Shown: positions 53,647 to 61,998 of the stretch, piece by piece
Position numbering within the stretch: position 1 is the stretch's first letter
How the letters are laid out: each line of letters starts with the position of its first letter
Assembly: GCA_944388385.1 (NCBI GenBank)
Contig: CALXIO010000001.1
Span: 186,001-250,000 of the forward strand
Source of the DNA: an uncultured Ruminiclostridium sp.
GTDB lineage: Bacteria > Bacillota > Clostridia > Oscillospirales > Ruminococcaceae
Direction: 5' to 3'
DNA length: 64,000 bases
The notes under the pieces: generated by a model
What the model was told of the DNA's origin: nothing
What the model saw: only the letters and a program-made list of their open reading frames with translations
The model's database searches: none
Program-made: the position numbers and the translations under genes

Positions 53647-55071
53647 ATGAAAAAAATTTTAGCAACGCTATTGCTTACAGCCTTTGTTTTATCCTGCGGA
53701 GGATGTAATAATGGGGAAGCATCCGGCGAAGATCTGTCATTTTCAGAAAGCGTTTCATCCTCTGATGATACTGCTGTAACTGATGAAACCTCCGCCCCTG
53801 AAACAACTGCTACCGAAACAACCACCCCTGAAACAATCACCCCTGAAACAACTACCCCGGAAACCACCGTACCCGAAACTACAGCCCCTGAGGATGATGA
53901 GCCTTCATATAACCCAAGCGTATTTGAGGAATATGAGGACGGCTCAGCAGAGCTTTACGGAAACCACGACTTATCAAACGGAAACTTTGTATATAATCCC
54001 AATGTTACCGATACCTCAAATGAGGCAAGATATTACGGGGACTTTGGCTGGACAAATGAGTCAAGAACCCTCTGGACAAGCCCCTTTTCAAAGGAAAAGC
54101 CCTGGGGAGAATATGACCCCGATGCGGCGGTGGAATACGGAAAAGCTCATTGGGATGACGGCGTAGGACTTTGTGCACCCTTTATTTCAAGATGTCTTAT
54201 TGCAGGGGGCATTACAGATTATACCGAAAGCTCCACCTCAATTACCTTACAGCTTTTACATTCCGGCCTTGGCTTTGGCCAATTTTTAGAGTACAACAAG
54301 GATGACCACACCATAACAATGCCCTCATACGCAAGACCGGGCGATGTGGTACAGATATATTGCTCCTATGAGGGCATGATGATACATTCCCTCTTAATGG
54401 TGGGAACAGATGAGGAGGGTAAGTTAAAGGCGGTATGCCATAATTTAAGAAACAGCGGTCAGAATACCTTCCGTATAGACTATCTTAATGACCCCTGTTA
54501 TGACTGCTACAGCGAAACCGTTGAGGTATTTTTCTATCATTTCTACCGCGAGGATGATGAAAATCTCCCCCCTGAAGTGGAAAATAACAAGAATATCTTA
54601 ATATGGGAAGAAAAGGGATATTTTGTACAGAGTGATAAATATAATCCAAAGGCGGCACTTGATTATGCCGCAAATAACCCCGAGGACGGACTTGGCTATT
54701 ACGGTGCATCCCATACCACCGGGATATTAAGTGCAGGCGGTATTACGGTAGGTTATCCTAACCAGTCCGCACTTTTTCTGCAGCTTCTTAAATCCCACCT
54801 GGGAAGCGCCCTTTCGGTAAAGGTAAACCCGGACAGAACGGTAACATTACCGGATAATGCAAAGCCGGGGGATATGTGCTTTATATACTGCCCCTATGAT
54901 GCTATGATACTTTCCTCCTTTATTATATCAGGAGGGGATGAGGATAATAAGATGATAGCCCATTCCTATGATTATTTTAACAAGGGCAAAGACGCTTTCA
55001 GAGTGGACAGCTACTGTGTAGGCTGCGGCACAAATATAGAGGAAGCTATTATATATTCCTTTGATAACTGA
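53647..55071 (+). CDS. Lipoprotein with tandem amidase_6-like repeats
   Basis: A 474-residue lipoprotein (lipobox near SCGGC, Cys20; AAAGGG before the ATG at 53647). A Glu/Thr/Pro linker of repeated PETT units (about 50-83) is followed by two similar domains (about 127-300 and 318-474) of the amidase_6 type: YDPDAAVEYGKAHWDDGVG and LIAGGIT in the first. C176 (GLCAPF) and the His of MMIHSLLMVG fit a Cys/His catalytic pair in repeat 1. In repeat 2 the equivalent positions are Tyr (GLGYYG) and Ser (MILSSFIIS), so it is probably inactive and may bind substrate. Likely cell-wall related. Confidence 0.75.
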   Translation: MKKILATLLLTAFVLSCGGCNNGEASGEDLSFSESVSSSDDTAVTDETSAPETTATETTTPETITPETTTPETTVPETTAPEDDEPSYNPSVFEEYEDGSAELYGNHDLSNGNFVYNPNVTDTSNEARYYGDFGWTNESRTLWTSPFSKEKPWGEYDPDAAVEYGKAHWDDGVGLCAPFISRCLIAGGITDYTESSTSITLQLLHSGLGFGQFLEYNKDDHTITMPSYARPGDVVQIYCSYEGMMIHSLLMVGTDEEGKLKAVCHNLRNSGQNTFRIDYLNDPCYDCYSETVEVFFYHFYREDDENLPPEVENNKNILIWEEKGYFVQSDKYNPKAALDYAANNPEDGLGYYGASHTTGILSAGGITVGYPNQSALFLQLLKSHLGSALSVKVNPDRTVTLPDNAKPGDMCFIYCPYDAMILSSFIISGGDEDNKMIAHSYDYFNKGKDAFRVDSYCVGCGTNIEEAIIYSFDN

Positions 55072-55073
55072 AA

Positions 55074-55103
55074 TTATCCCCCTTTTTAAATAAAGGGGGA
55101 TAA
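55074..55103 (+). terminator. Hairpin between the lipoprotein and the hydrolase genes
   Basis: TTATCCCCCTTT/AAAGGGGGATAA, 12-bp stem, no T-run. Confidence 0.5.
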
Positions 55104-55140
55104 AATTAAGCCTTATGGCTATACTATTAAGGGTGATTTT

Positions 55141-56022
55141 ATGATTTCAGAAGAATTTTATATTGATAAGGTCCATTGTAAGCGCTGGGCCGCAGAAAAT
55201 CCCACCGCCGTATTACAGATAGTTCACGGCCTTGGTGAAATGACAGAATACTATGAGCAGTTGGGAGCATATCTTGCAAAAAAAGGTATCAGCGTATATA
55301 TGGCGGAATTAAGATACCACGGCAAAACCACACTCCCTGTAAATGAGGGGGATATTGTTGGCTTTACCATAAAGGATCAGCTTGTTTTTTCCGACTTTAT
55401 ACGAAAGACCGAATCCGCCCCCTTATTTCTTTCAGGCCATAGCCTTGGAGCTACCATAGCCGCCCATATGATGATATATGCCACCTATAAGGGGGTAATT
55501 CTCACTGGCTGTGCTTATTTTGAAAATGTGGAGGAATTGCTGTCCGATCTTGAGCTTGAAATAAAGAAAAACGGCATGGATGCCCCCTGTGAGGAGGTAT
55601 TTTTAAAGATATTCGGAAATGTGGTATCCCTTTTCCCGGAAAAATGCACCGTGTCCTGGGTAACCTCGGATATTGAAAGAGCCACCTATTATGAAAGCCT
55701 GCCCTATACAAATGTAATGTACCCTAACCGCTTTTATCTCGGATTTCTCAATGCCGCAAAGGAGGTACAGACAGGGGAGATATATAAGGGCTTAAGGCTG
55801 TATTTTCCCATACTTCTTGCCTGCGGTAAATGTGATGCGGTGGGAGGCTTCGGCAAATATCCCCCGGAATTTAAAAAGCAGTTACAGTCCCTTGGGGCTG
55901 ATGTTACCCTTAATTTATATGACGATATGCGTCACAGCGTATTACAGGAAAGAGAAAGGGAAAGGGTATATAAGGATATAGAGGAGTTTATCGGAAAAGC
56001 CCTTGACAAAAACAAAAATTAG
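55141..56022 (+). CDS. Alpha/beta hydrolase of the monoacylglycerol lipase type
   Basis: A 293-residue cytoplasmic serine hydrolase (Hydrolase_4/lysophospholipase family). Order: VLQIVHGLGEMTEYYEQLG (oxyanion HG), AELRYHGKTT, the nucleophile elbow SGHSLGATIA, the acid in GKCDAVGG and the His in DDMRHSVLQE. AAGGGTGA before the ATG. Substrate not determined; family members split monoacylglycerols or lysophospholipids. Confidence 0.88.
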   Translation: MISEEFYIDKVHCKRWAAENPTAVLQIVHGLGEMTEYYEQLGAYLAKKGISVYMAELRYHGKTTLPVNEGDIVGFTIKDQLVFSDFIRKTESAPLFLSGHSLGATIAAHMMIYATYKGVILTGCAYFENVEELLSDLELEIKKNGMDAPCEEVFLKIFGNVVSLFPEKCTVSWVTSDIERATYYESLPYTNVMYPNRFYLGFLNAAKEVQTGEIYKGLRLYFPILLACGKCDAVGGFGKYPPEFKKQLQSLGADVTLNLYDDMRHSVLQERERERVYKDIEEFIGKALDKNKN

Positions 56023-56046
56023 TGATATAACTTTAATATAAAATAA

Positions 56047-56135
56047 AGGGAATGATGACCTCCCGGAGATTTTATCTCAAACCGCTATTTTTAGCTGATG
56101 GCTTCTGCTTTAACGCAGTAGCTGTCAGCTTTTTT
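56047..56135 (+). ncRNA. Probable fluoride (crcB-type) riboswitch
   Basis: The leader of the antiporter gene matches the core of the fluoride aptamer: a GGGA/TCCC P1 with a 9-base loop starting ATGA (56048-56064), then AAACCGCT (56079-56086), a short loop, and AGCTGATGGCTTCTGC (56093-56108). This is the same order as the known aptamer (AAACxGC ... GCUGAUGGCxUCU). An extra GAGAT/ATCTC hairpin lies between P1 and AAAC. The last segment is also the 5' arm of a terminator (AGCTGA...TCAGCT then TTTTTT, 56093-56135), the usual on-switch layout. The P1 loop shows little complementarity to GGCTTC, so the pseudoknot looks eroded. Confidence 0.65.
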
Positions 56136-56152
56136 GTTTATAAGGAGAAATT

Positions 56153-57339
56153 ATGATTATATCCGTTGCTCTTATACTGCTTTGCGGGTATTTAATGTCC
56201 GCACTTTGTAAAAAAATAAGGCTTCCCGGACTTGTGGGAATGATAATAACAGGTATATTGTTAGGCCCTCATTGTCTTTCATTGCTTAACGGGGAAATAT
56301 ATACCTTATCCCCGTTTTTAGACAAATGGCACTTATTATAATACTTAGCCGCGCAGGACTTTCTCTTGATGTAAGGGAACTTAAAAAGTCCGGCAGAAGC
56401 GCTGTTATGATGTGCTTTATTCCTGCAAGCTGTGAAATTATAGGGGCGGTGATATTTGTCCCCTTGCTTCTTGGGATAACCCATACAGAAGCGGCACTTG
56501 CAGGCTCTGTATTAGCGGCGGTATCTCCTGCGGTGGTAGTACCGGGAATGCTGAGGCTGATTGAGGAAAACAGAGGCACAGATAAGCAAATCCCCCAGAT
56601 TATAATGGCAGGAGCATCTGCGGATGATGTATATGTTATAGTATTATATACCGCCTTTTTATCTATTCTTACAGGGGGACACGCAACCGCCCTTGAATTT
56701 TTGCAGATCCCCACCTCAATATTGCTTGGCATAGTTATGGGAATAATCTTCGGACTTATATTATCCATTGTGTTTAAAAAAATCAGGACAGACCCCGTGG
56801 CAAAGGTGATAATAACCTTCTGCGTTTCCTTATTTATGGTGTATATAGAAGAAATGGGAAAATCCCTTATCCATATATCAGGTCTTATTGGGGTAATGGC
56901 TATGGGAATGACAATCTTTCTTAAAAATAAGCCTGCCGCAAGGGAGCTTAGCGGAAAGTATAATTCCATATGGAAAATAGCGGAAATAGTATTATTTGTA
57001 CTTGTGGGTGCGGCTGTTGATATAAATGCCGCTGTAAGTAACGGCATAGCCGTACTTATATTATTCCTTATCTGCCTTTTATTCAGAATGCCAGGGGTAT
57101 TTATCTGCTTTATAAAAACAAGGCTTAATCTTAAGGAAAGGCTGTTTTGTATGCTTGCCTATTGTCCCAAGGCCACCGTTCAGGCGGCTATCGGGGCAGG
57201 GGCACTTGGGGCAGGGCTGTCCTGCGGAAATGTGATACTTTGTATGGCGGTACTGGCTATTTTAATTACCGCCCCCTTGGGAGCATTTCTTATAGAAAGG
57301 ACAAAGGGGAAATTGCTTAATAAAAATTCCCCGGGCTGA
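56153..57339 (+). pseudogene. Cation/proton antiporter (CPA family), frameshifted
   Basis: Two overlapping frames together make one transporter of about 395 residues with about 12 membrane helices. The first (56153-56341, AAGGAG before the ATG) gives the N-terminal helices with LPGLVGMIITGILLGPHCL; the second (from 56326 to 57339) continues LIIILSRAGLSLDV, VSPAVVVPGML and ASADDVYVIVLYTAF, and ends SPG. The frames would join at GACAAATGG if one A were added, or if ribosomes slipped back by one base on AAA. In intact relatives the sequence runs straight through this point. Either the gene is inactivated, or a base is missing from the data, or a frameshift is used. Antiporters of this family often follow fluoride riboswitches. 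Confidence 0.75.
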
Positions 57340-57349
57340 TAAAAAGCCC

Positions 57350-57378
57350 TTGACAAACCGGCGCATATCTGTTATAAT
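57350..57378 (+). promoter_or_regulatory. Promoter upstream of the tRNA genes (distal)
   Basis: TTGACA (57350-57355), 17 bp, TATAAT (57373-57378). Confidence 0.8.
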
Positions 57379-57430
57379 ACTAATGCTGTCAGAATTTTTT
57401 AAAATTCTTGAAAAAATTTTAAAAAAGCTC

Positions 57431-57459
57431 TTGACAAACGGCGAAAAGTTTGATATAAT
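57431..57459 (+). promoter_or_regulatory. Promoter of the tRNA genes (proximal)
   Basis: TTGACA (57431-57436), 17 bp, TATAAT (57454-57459), 20 bases before tRNA-Thr. Both promoters share TTGACAAAC, with CGGCG close behind. Confidence 0.88.
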
Positions 57460-57479
57460 AATATGCGTCGGTTAAACAC

Positions 57480-57555
57480 GCTGGTGTAGCTCAGTTGGTA
57501 GAGCAGCTGATTTGTAATCAGCAGGTCGGGGGTTCGAGTCCGTCCACCAGCTCCA
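57480..57555 (+). tRNA. tRNA-Thr (anticodon TGT)
   Basis: Acceptor arms GCTGGTG/CACCAGC, D-arm with GTAGCTCAGTTGGTAGAGC, anticodon stem GCTGA/TCAGC with loop TTTGTAA, T-arm with GGTTCGAGTCC, encoded CCA. Confidence 0.97.
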
Positions 57556-57577
57556 TTTTTTTGTAAAAATTTAATAT

Positions 57578-57662
57578 GGGAGTGTTCCCGAGTGGCCAAA
57601 GGGGGCAGACTGTAAATCTGTTGCGTTTCGCTTCGGTGGTCCGAATCCACCCGCTCCCACCA
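57578..57662 (+). tRNA. tRNA-Tyr (anticodon GTA)
   Basis: Acceptor arms GGGAGTG/CGCTCCC, anticodon loop CTGTAAA, long variable arm (TTGCGTTTCGCTTCGG region) as expected for bacterial tRNA-Tyr, encoded CCA. The accessory region begins just downstream, so its 3' end is a candidate attachment site. Confidence 0.97.
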
Positions 57663-57667
57663 TCAAA

Positions 57668-57720
57668 GGGCTACAAAAAAGATGTAGCCCCCGAAACCCC
57701 CGATTTTATCGGGGGTTTCG
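57668..57720 (+). terminator. Paired hairpins after the tRNA genes
   Basis: GGGCTAC/GTAGCCC (57668-57690) and a 13-bp stem CGAAACCCCCGAT/ATCGGGGGTTTCG (57692-57720). There is no clean T-run, but the position suits a tRNA operon terminator. From here to 57826 I see no gene. Confidence 0.6.
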
Positions 57721-57826
57721 CCGTTTCTACGTCAGAAAAAACAGCAAGCGATTTTGTAGATGTGAAAAAGATACTTTTCCCTTTCTGAAATGAGTTGAAC
57801 TCTCACACAACCGAATATCCGCAGTC

Positions 57827-57862
57827 AAGCGCATGGATCAATCAAGTCCATGCGCTTTTTTT
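57827..57862 (+). terminator. Terminator just ahead of the first accessory gene
   Basis: AAGCGCATGGA/TCCATGCGCTT with a 9-base loop and seven T, ending ten bases before the ribosome site of the next gene. It could stop tRNA read-through or act as an attenuator. Confidence 0.85.
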
Positions 57863-57886
57863 ATTTCCGCTGAAAGGAGGAAAACG

Positions 57887-58627
57887 ATGCGAAAGCAAAC
57901 GAACTTGGCCGAGGTCAAACTAACCGCCCTTGCTCTGCTCTCCACAGAGATCAATGAAACACCATACTCGCCGATGATCGTTAAGCACCCCTTCACCGAC
58001 ACCGGAGTAAGTGCTATCCCCGATGGCAAAGGTGGCGTGGAGATGATCGATCTCACAGAAGATGATGCACAGCTCAGGTGGCGACAGTCTATGGCACGGC
58101 AGATCGATAAGGCAGATAATGCCTACGCAATATATATGATGGTCACCAAGCCCTACGCGCTGACCTTTCTGAAATTCGCAATGCCCCATCTCTCAAGAGA
58201 AGATATGTCCCAAATCCTCGCCAGTGCATGGACGAGGTCTGAAGCACCGCACCAGGATGTGAACGTCACCGTCAACCAGCTACTGCGGATGTTCAAGCAA
58301 GCCGATCCCACCTGCCTCATGGAGCAAGACGAATATATCCAGTTCAAGACCTTGGACGATACGGTGACCGTCTACCGAGGGGTAACCCCTCACAATGCTA
58401 AAAGTGTGAAAGCGTTATCCTGGTCACTGAATCAGGAAACAGCCGAATGGTTTGCCCACCGCTTCGGCGAGAACGGAACGGTCTACGAAGCACAGATCGA
58501 CAAAAAGCATATATACGCATATTTCAGCGGAAGGAACGAATCCGAGGTGATCGTCGATCCTTCCTATCTGACAAACATTACGGAGGTACAGGATCTGTCC
58601 TCCGATTTTTTATTATCACAAGAATAA
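57887..58627 (+). CDS. Putative ADP-ribosyltransferase-like protein
   Basis: A 246-residue protein without signal peptide; GAAAGGAGG before the ATG at 57887. The C-terminal 90 residues carry the R-S-E pattern of arginine-type ADP-ribosyltransferases in order: TVYRG (R164), LSWS (S178-W-S180, the STS position), ETAEWFAHRF helix, then NESEVIV with E218 and E220 as the ExE motif. The first 150 residues are helical and unrecognised. No immunity gene is evident next to it. As the first gene of the element it may modify a host protein on entry. The call rests on motif order seen by eye; catalytic activity is inferred. Confidence 0.5.
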   Translation: MRKQTNLAEVKLTALALLSTEINETPYSPMIVKHPFTDTGVSAIPDGKGGVEMIDLTEDDAQLRWRQSMARQIDKADNAYAIYMMVTKPYALTFLKFAMPHLSREDMSQILASAWTRSEAPHQDVNVTVNQLLRMFKQADPTCLMEQDEYIQFKTLDDTVTVYRGVTPHNAKSVKALSWSLNQETAEWFAHRFGENGTVYEAQIDKKHIYAYFSGRNESEVIVDPSYLTNITEVQDLSSDFLLSQE

Positions 58628-58641
58628 CGGAGGTAACGAAA

Positions 58642-59298
58642 ATGACCATATATCAAGAAGAAATGCAGCGCAAGGCACAGCACTGCGGATGCATCACAAG
58701 TTATGACGAAGCAGACCAGCTCCTGCTCATCTCGCACAAAGGAGTCCATCTGACCGCAATCAACTCCGAAGGATTTATGTTCTACAACAGCAAGGATCTC
58801 ACCGATCCCGAATCCCGTGAGGTATTCTCCCACCTTACGGACGATGCTGAAACCGTCCGAGAGTATGTCGGCCTCTACGAGTCAGCCCCACAGATGAAGC
58901 CGAAGGACGTGCAAAACTACCGCAAGTTATCCGAGTACGGCGACGTGGTGTTCGCCGGAATGTACAGCCAAAAGCACGGCTTTATGTTCTGTAGCTGGCG
59001 ACAGTCAGACGGCGGCAAATACGTTGCTCACGGCAACTACTCTCCCGACTATCTCGTCTCCAAAGAGAACTTCGCCGTCCGTGCCGGACTCGTCGATGAC
59101 GATAAGCTGTTCACCAAAGAGGAAGCCGAGGAACTGTTCAAGTGTGCAGCCTTCGCAAGAGATACCTGCGAATCGCTGACCCACGAACAGGATCGAGGTC
59201 TCATGGAGCTGATGGAAAAGCTCCAAACGGCGTATCCGCACCTAAAGGATAATCCGCCCACCTTCGATGACGGCGAAAACCCAATATTAAATATGTAA
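58642..59298 (+). CDS. Unknown accessory-element protein
   Basis: A 218-residue soluble, acidic protein that I do not recognise. The ATG at 58642 follows CGGAGGT; the longer open frame upstream lacks a site and overlaps the previous gene. It has a mixed alpha/beta N-terminal part (MTIYQEEMQRKAQHCGCITS), an aromatic stretch GFMFCSWRQSDGGKYVAHGN, and a helical acidic C-terminus. It lies 14 bases after the ART-like gene and ends at a terminator, so the two form a small unit. Confidence 0.7.
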   Translation: MTIYQEEMQRKAQHCGCITSYDEADQLLLISHKGVHLTAINSEGFMFYNSKDLTDPESREVFSHLTDDAETVREYVGLYESAPQMKPKDVQNYRKLSEYGDVVFAGMYSQKHGFMFCSWRQSDGGKYVAHGNYSPDYLVSKENFAVRAGLVDDDKLFTKEEAEELFKCAAFARDTCESLTHEQDRGLMELMEKLQTAYPHLKDNPPTFDDGENPILNM

Positions 59299-59308
59299 GA
59301 AAATATGT

Positions 59309-59349
59309 AGCCCACGGTTTTGAACCCCAAACAAAACCGTGGGCTTTTT
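59309..59349 (+). terminator. Strong terminator within the accessory region
   Basis: AGCCCACGGTTTTG/CAAAACCGTGGGCT, 14-bp stem with a 9-base loop, then TTTTT. It ends 12 bases before the ribosome site of the next gene. Confidence 0.9.
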
Positions 59350-59378
59350 CTGTTTACAGAGAAAGGAGTCCCACACGG

Positions 59379-60005
59379 ATGTATTTCAGCGACAACCCCT
59401 CCGACCGATATTACGAGCGAATGATGGTCGGCATTCCTAACTTCAAACCAAGAGGACACGGTGTCGTCATCGTCGGCAGCCGTCCCACAGAACCACTTGT
59501 CATTCTGCGAATACAGGACGGAACGGCAACCCACCGAGAGATCTTGACCGAAACCACCAAAGCAATCAACCACAGACGATTCCGACACCGTCTCAACAAA
59601 TATCTGAAAGAAAGCGAGATGAACCCTATGCGATACAAGAACGAAAAGCACCAAAGCGAATTCGAGGATGCCATCAGAAAAAAGGACAAGAAGGACTACG
59701 CAATGATGGCAGCTCTGTACCTTCTGACCGCAGACCTTCATCTGTGGAACCTATCCAAACGCCACGTGGGAAAGATCAGCATTAATTTTGCGGATATCCG
59801 GCTCAAGAATATTCACGCAAACGGCTACGCCCTTTTCTGCTGTGCCAAAGACCTCTGCCTCGGCACAAAGCACTTGACCGTGGCAGACCTCGCCGACACC
59901 GACCTCATTCCTCCGAAGCTGTTCGAGCTGATATGCAACGCAATGGCGATCCGAAGATTCGGCCTCGGTGTAATTAAAACAACGGAAAGGACGAATAACC
60001 AATGA
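59379..60005 (+). CDS. Unknown accessory-element protein
   Basis: A 208-residue basic protein of unknown function (start MYFSDNPSDRYYERMM; AAAGGAG upstream). The N-terminal third has a beta-rich GHGVVIVGSRPTEPLV segment, the middle is a charged helix, and the C-terminal half (AALYLLTADLHLWNLSKRHV and later) is helical with two Cys pairs. Its stop codon overlaps the start of the next gene by four bases, so translation is coupled. Confidence 0.7.
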   Translation: MYFSDNPSDRYYERMMVGIPNFKPRGHGVVIVGSRPTEPLVILRIQDGTATHREILTETTKAINHRRFRHRLNKYLKESEMNPMRYKNEKHQSEFEDAIRKKDKKDYAMMAALYLLTADLHLWNLSKRHVGKISINFADIRLKNIHANGYALFCCAKDLCLGTKHLTVADLADTDLIPPKLFELICNAMAIRRFGLGVIKTTERTNNQ

Positions 60006-61141
60006 TCAAAGTAACCGTACAGTATAACGACCACCTGGTCGACATCCACTTCCCATGCTCCGAAACCACACTCCGGTCGGCGCTCATGGAGATACACGCC
60101 GCTGATGATAACCCGCCCGAACTGTTCGTTACGGACGTTATCTTCCCCGAAGAACTCGACCATCTGAAAGACCGCTTCGTCAATCTGGACGAGCTGAACT
60201 ACCTTGCCAAGCGCATGGAGAGCTTCTTCGGCACGGAGGAAGAACAGTTTTACGAAGCCATGAAACAAGAAGGCTTCACCGAGCTGAAGGATCTCATCAA
60301 CCTGTCCTTCAACCTCAACAAATACTGCCTCATTCAAAATATCGGCAATATGAGCAAGATCGGTCAGGAATACCTCTTGAACCGTGACGGCTCCATTCCT
60401 GCCAACGATGATGCTAACCCTAAATATGCAGAGATCGGCAGACGGCTGATGCAGTCCGGCACCGGCATTATCACCGAACACGGCATCCTCTTCGTGGATG
60501 AGGACGTGCAGTTTCAGGAGCTGTATGACGGGCAGGTGTTTCCGCCTTACCTTTACGATGCAAACATTCTCTGCACGGCCAAAGCAGAGTACCACGGCAA
60601 GGCGGAATACCTGTACCTTCCCTGTGAGAGAGCCGCCATCGACAAATCCATCGGCAGGCTGGGCGCACCCGATGCCGAGTCCGTCAGCATTATCCTCGAT
60701 GACTTCATGGTAGATAACCCCGAATGGATGCGCCGTCTGCGTGAAATGACATCAAGCGAAAGCATCTATGATATCAACGACCTTGTAGGAGCCATCAGCA
60801 ATGCGGATATGCAGCTCGATAAGCTGACCGCCGTAGCGGAATATGCCGGAGTCGAGGATGCAAAGTCCATCACAGCTCTCGCCAACAGTCTCGGTCTGTT
60901 CACACTGATCGAGGGTGCCGAGGATAATGAAGATGTGGGCAAGCATTTTGTGGAACATGATCCCGACTACGGCGTACCCGAAACCGTGGTGGATTTCATC
61001 GACTATGATATGCTCGGTGAGCATATCGCCGACGAGCTGAACGGTCTGTTCGTCTCCTCCGGCTTCGTGTGTATGGAATCGGGATACTCCATCAGCGACG
61101 TACTCGACATCGATCAAGGAATTTATATGGGAGGTATGTAA
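60002..61141 (+). CDS. ArdA-like antirestriction protein (candidate)
   Basis: A 379-residue acidic protein (many Asp/Glu) that matches my recollection of large proteins annotated as antirestriction ArdA in gut conjugative elements: ELKDLINLSFNLNKYCLIQN, IGRRLMQSGTGIITEHGILF and IYDINDLVGAISNADMQLDK. ArdA proteins mimic B-form DNA and block type I restriction on entry. The overall negative charge fits. The annotation is from memory of family patterns, not from an alignment. GGAAAGGAC precedes the ATG. Confidence 0.5.
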   Translation: MIKVTVQYNDHLVDIHFPCSETTLRSALMEIHAADDNPPELFVTDVIFPEELDHLKDRFVNLDELNYLAKRMESFFGTEEEQFYEAMKQEGFTELKDLINLSFNLNKYCLIQNIGNMSKIGQEYLLNRDGSIPANDDANPKYAEIGRRLMQSGTGIITEHGILFVDEDVQFQELYDGQVFPPYLYDANILCTAKAEYHGKAEYLYLPCERAAIDKSIGRLGAPDAESVSIILDDFMVDNPEWMRRLREMTSSESIYDINDLVGAISNADMQLDKLTAVAEYAGVEDAKSITALANSLGLFTLIEGAEDNEDVGKHFVEHDPDYGVPETVVDFIDYDMLGEHIADELNGLFVSSGFVCMESGYSISDVLDIDQGIYMGGM

Positions 61142-61143
61142 AC

Positions 61144-61995
61144 ATGATAACCGCAGTCATTCAGCACAAAAAAGACACCTTGGTGGTGGAGCTTCCGAGA
61201 GCCAACACCGACCTGCAAATCAAGCTCCTCTCCATCGGCGTGAGGACTTTGCCGCAGAATATCAAGCTGTTCGGCGGTGAGGATGCGGAGATCGATGTGC
61301 AGCTCGCATCAAGCAGCCGAGTCGGTCAGCACTTGTGCCGACTGTTCAATACCGAAAACAGCCTCGGCGACGTGAACACCACTGCCTACCTCGTGCAGAC
61401 CGCTGACGAAGGTATCAAGACCGACCTGGAACACGATATCTACTACGACCAATACGGCACAGCCGCGGAGCTGATAAACGATATCAAGGACAGAACCTTG
61501 GCGCTCGGCCCCGTGAAGATGAGCCTGTATTTTCCCTTAACAGGTAACATCGACGAAGGCGACGGCAACCCCTTCACCGTGGGCGACTCCTTCCTCCACG
61601 ATTACCGATACGACATCAACGACCTCATCGAGGAATACCAAGACCGTGACGTGGAAAGTATCCTCGAATACTTCGACGGCGACGCAGGCGCGAAAGCCAA
61701 GCTGGTATCGGCACAGTGGTCGACCGAGATCGTGGACGGAACGCTCTACGGCAAGGTGGATCTGCGGCTCCGTGAGGAACTGACCGAGGACGAGCTGACC
61801 TCCGTGAAGGATTGGACCACCGGACAGAACTCGGACGGAGCCTTTGAAAGCCTCGAAGATCACCCCATCGACAGCGAGGACGGCAAATTGTCAATCTCGC
61901 TCTGGCACGGCGGTAACGACTACTTCGTATCCACCCGTGACGAGCTGGATGAATATATTGCACAGCAAAATGAACCGAAGATTGGAGGGATGTGA
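61144..61995 (+). CDS. ArdA-like acidic accessory protein (candidate)
   Basis: A 283-residue strongly acidic protein beginning MITAVIQHKKDTLVVELPR; GGAGGT lies in the last codons of the previous gene. Segments LEHDIYYDQYGTAAELINDI, ESILEYFDGDAGAKAKLVSA and WTTGQNSDG are typical of proteins that accompany the previous one in gut elements. High Asp/Glu content again fits DNA mimicry, but no fixed catalytic motif is visible. Confidence 0.5.
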   Translation: MITAVIQHKKDTLVVELPRANTDLQIKLLSIGVRTLPQNIKLFGGEDAEIDVQLASSSRVGQHLCRLFNTENSLGDVNTTAYLVQTADEGIKTDLEHDIYYDQYGTAAELINDIKDRTLALGPVKMSLYFPLTGNIDEGDGNPFTVGDSFLHDYRYDINDLIEEYQDRDVESILEYFDGDAGAKAKLVSAQWSTEIVDGTLYGKVDLRLREELTEDELTSVKDWTTGQNSDGAFESLEDHPIDSEDGKLSISLWHGGNDYFVSTRDELDEYIAQQNEPKIGGM

Positions 61996-61998
61996 TAT

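Noticed and set aside
57350..57480. Additional tRNA or small RNA between the tandem promoters
   Set aside because: There is no cloverleaf-like or terminator-bounded sequence between the two promoters; they look like stacked promoters of the same tRNA operon.
61537..61863. Minus-strand frames within the accessory region (also 59049-59741, 62345-62827, 63022-63558)
   Set aside because: Higher G+C makes long antisense frames common. All oppose well-spaced plus-strand genes with ribosome sites.
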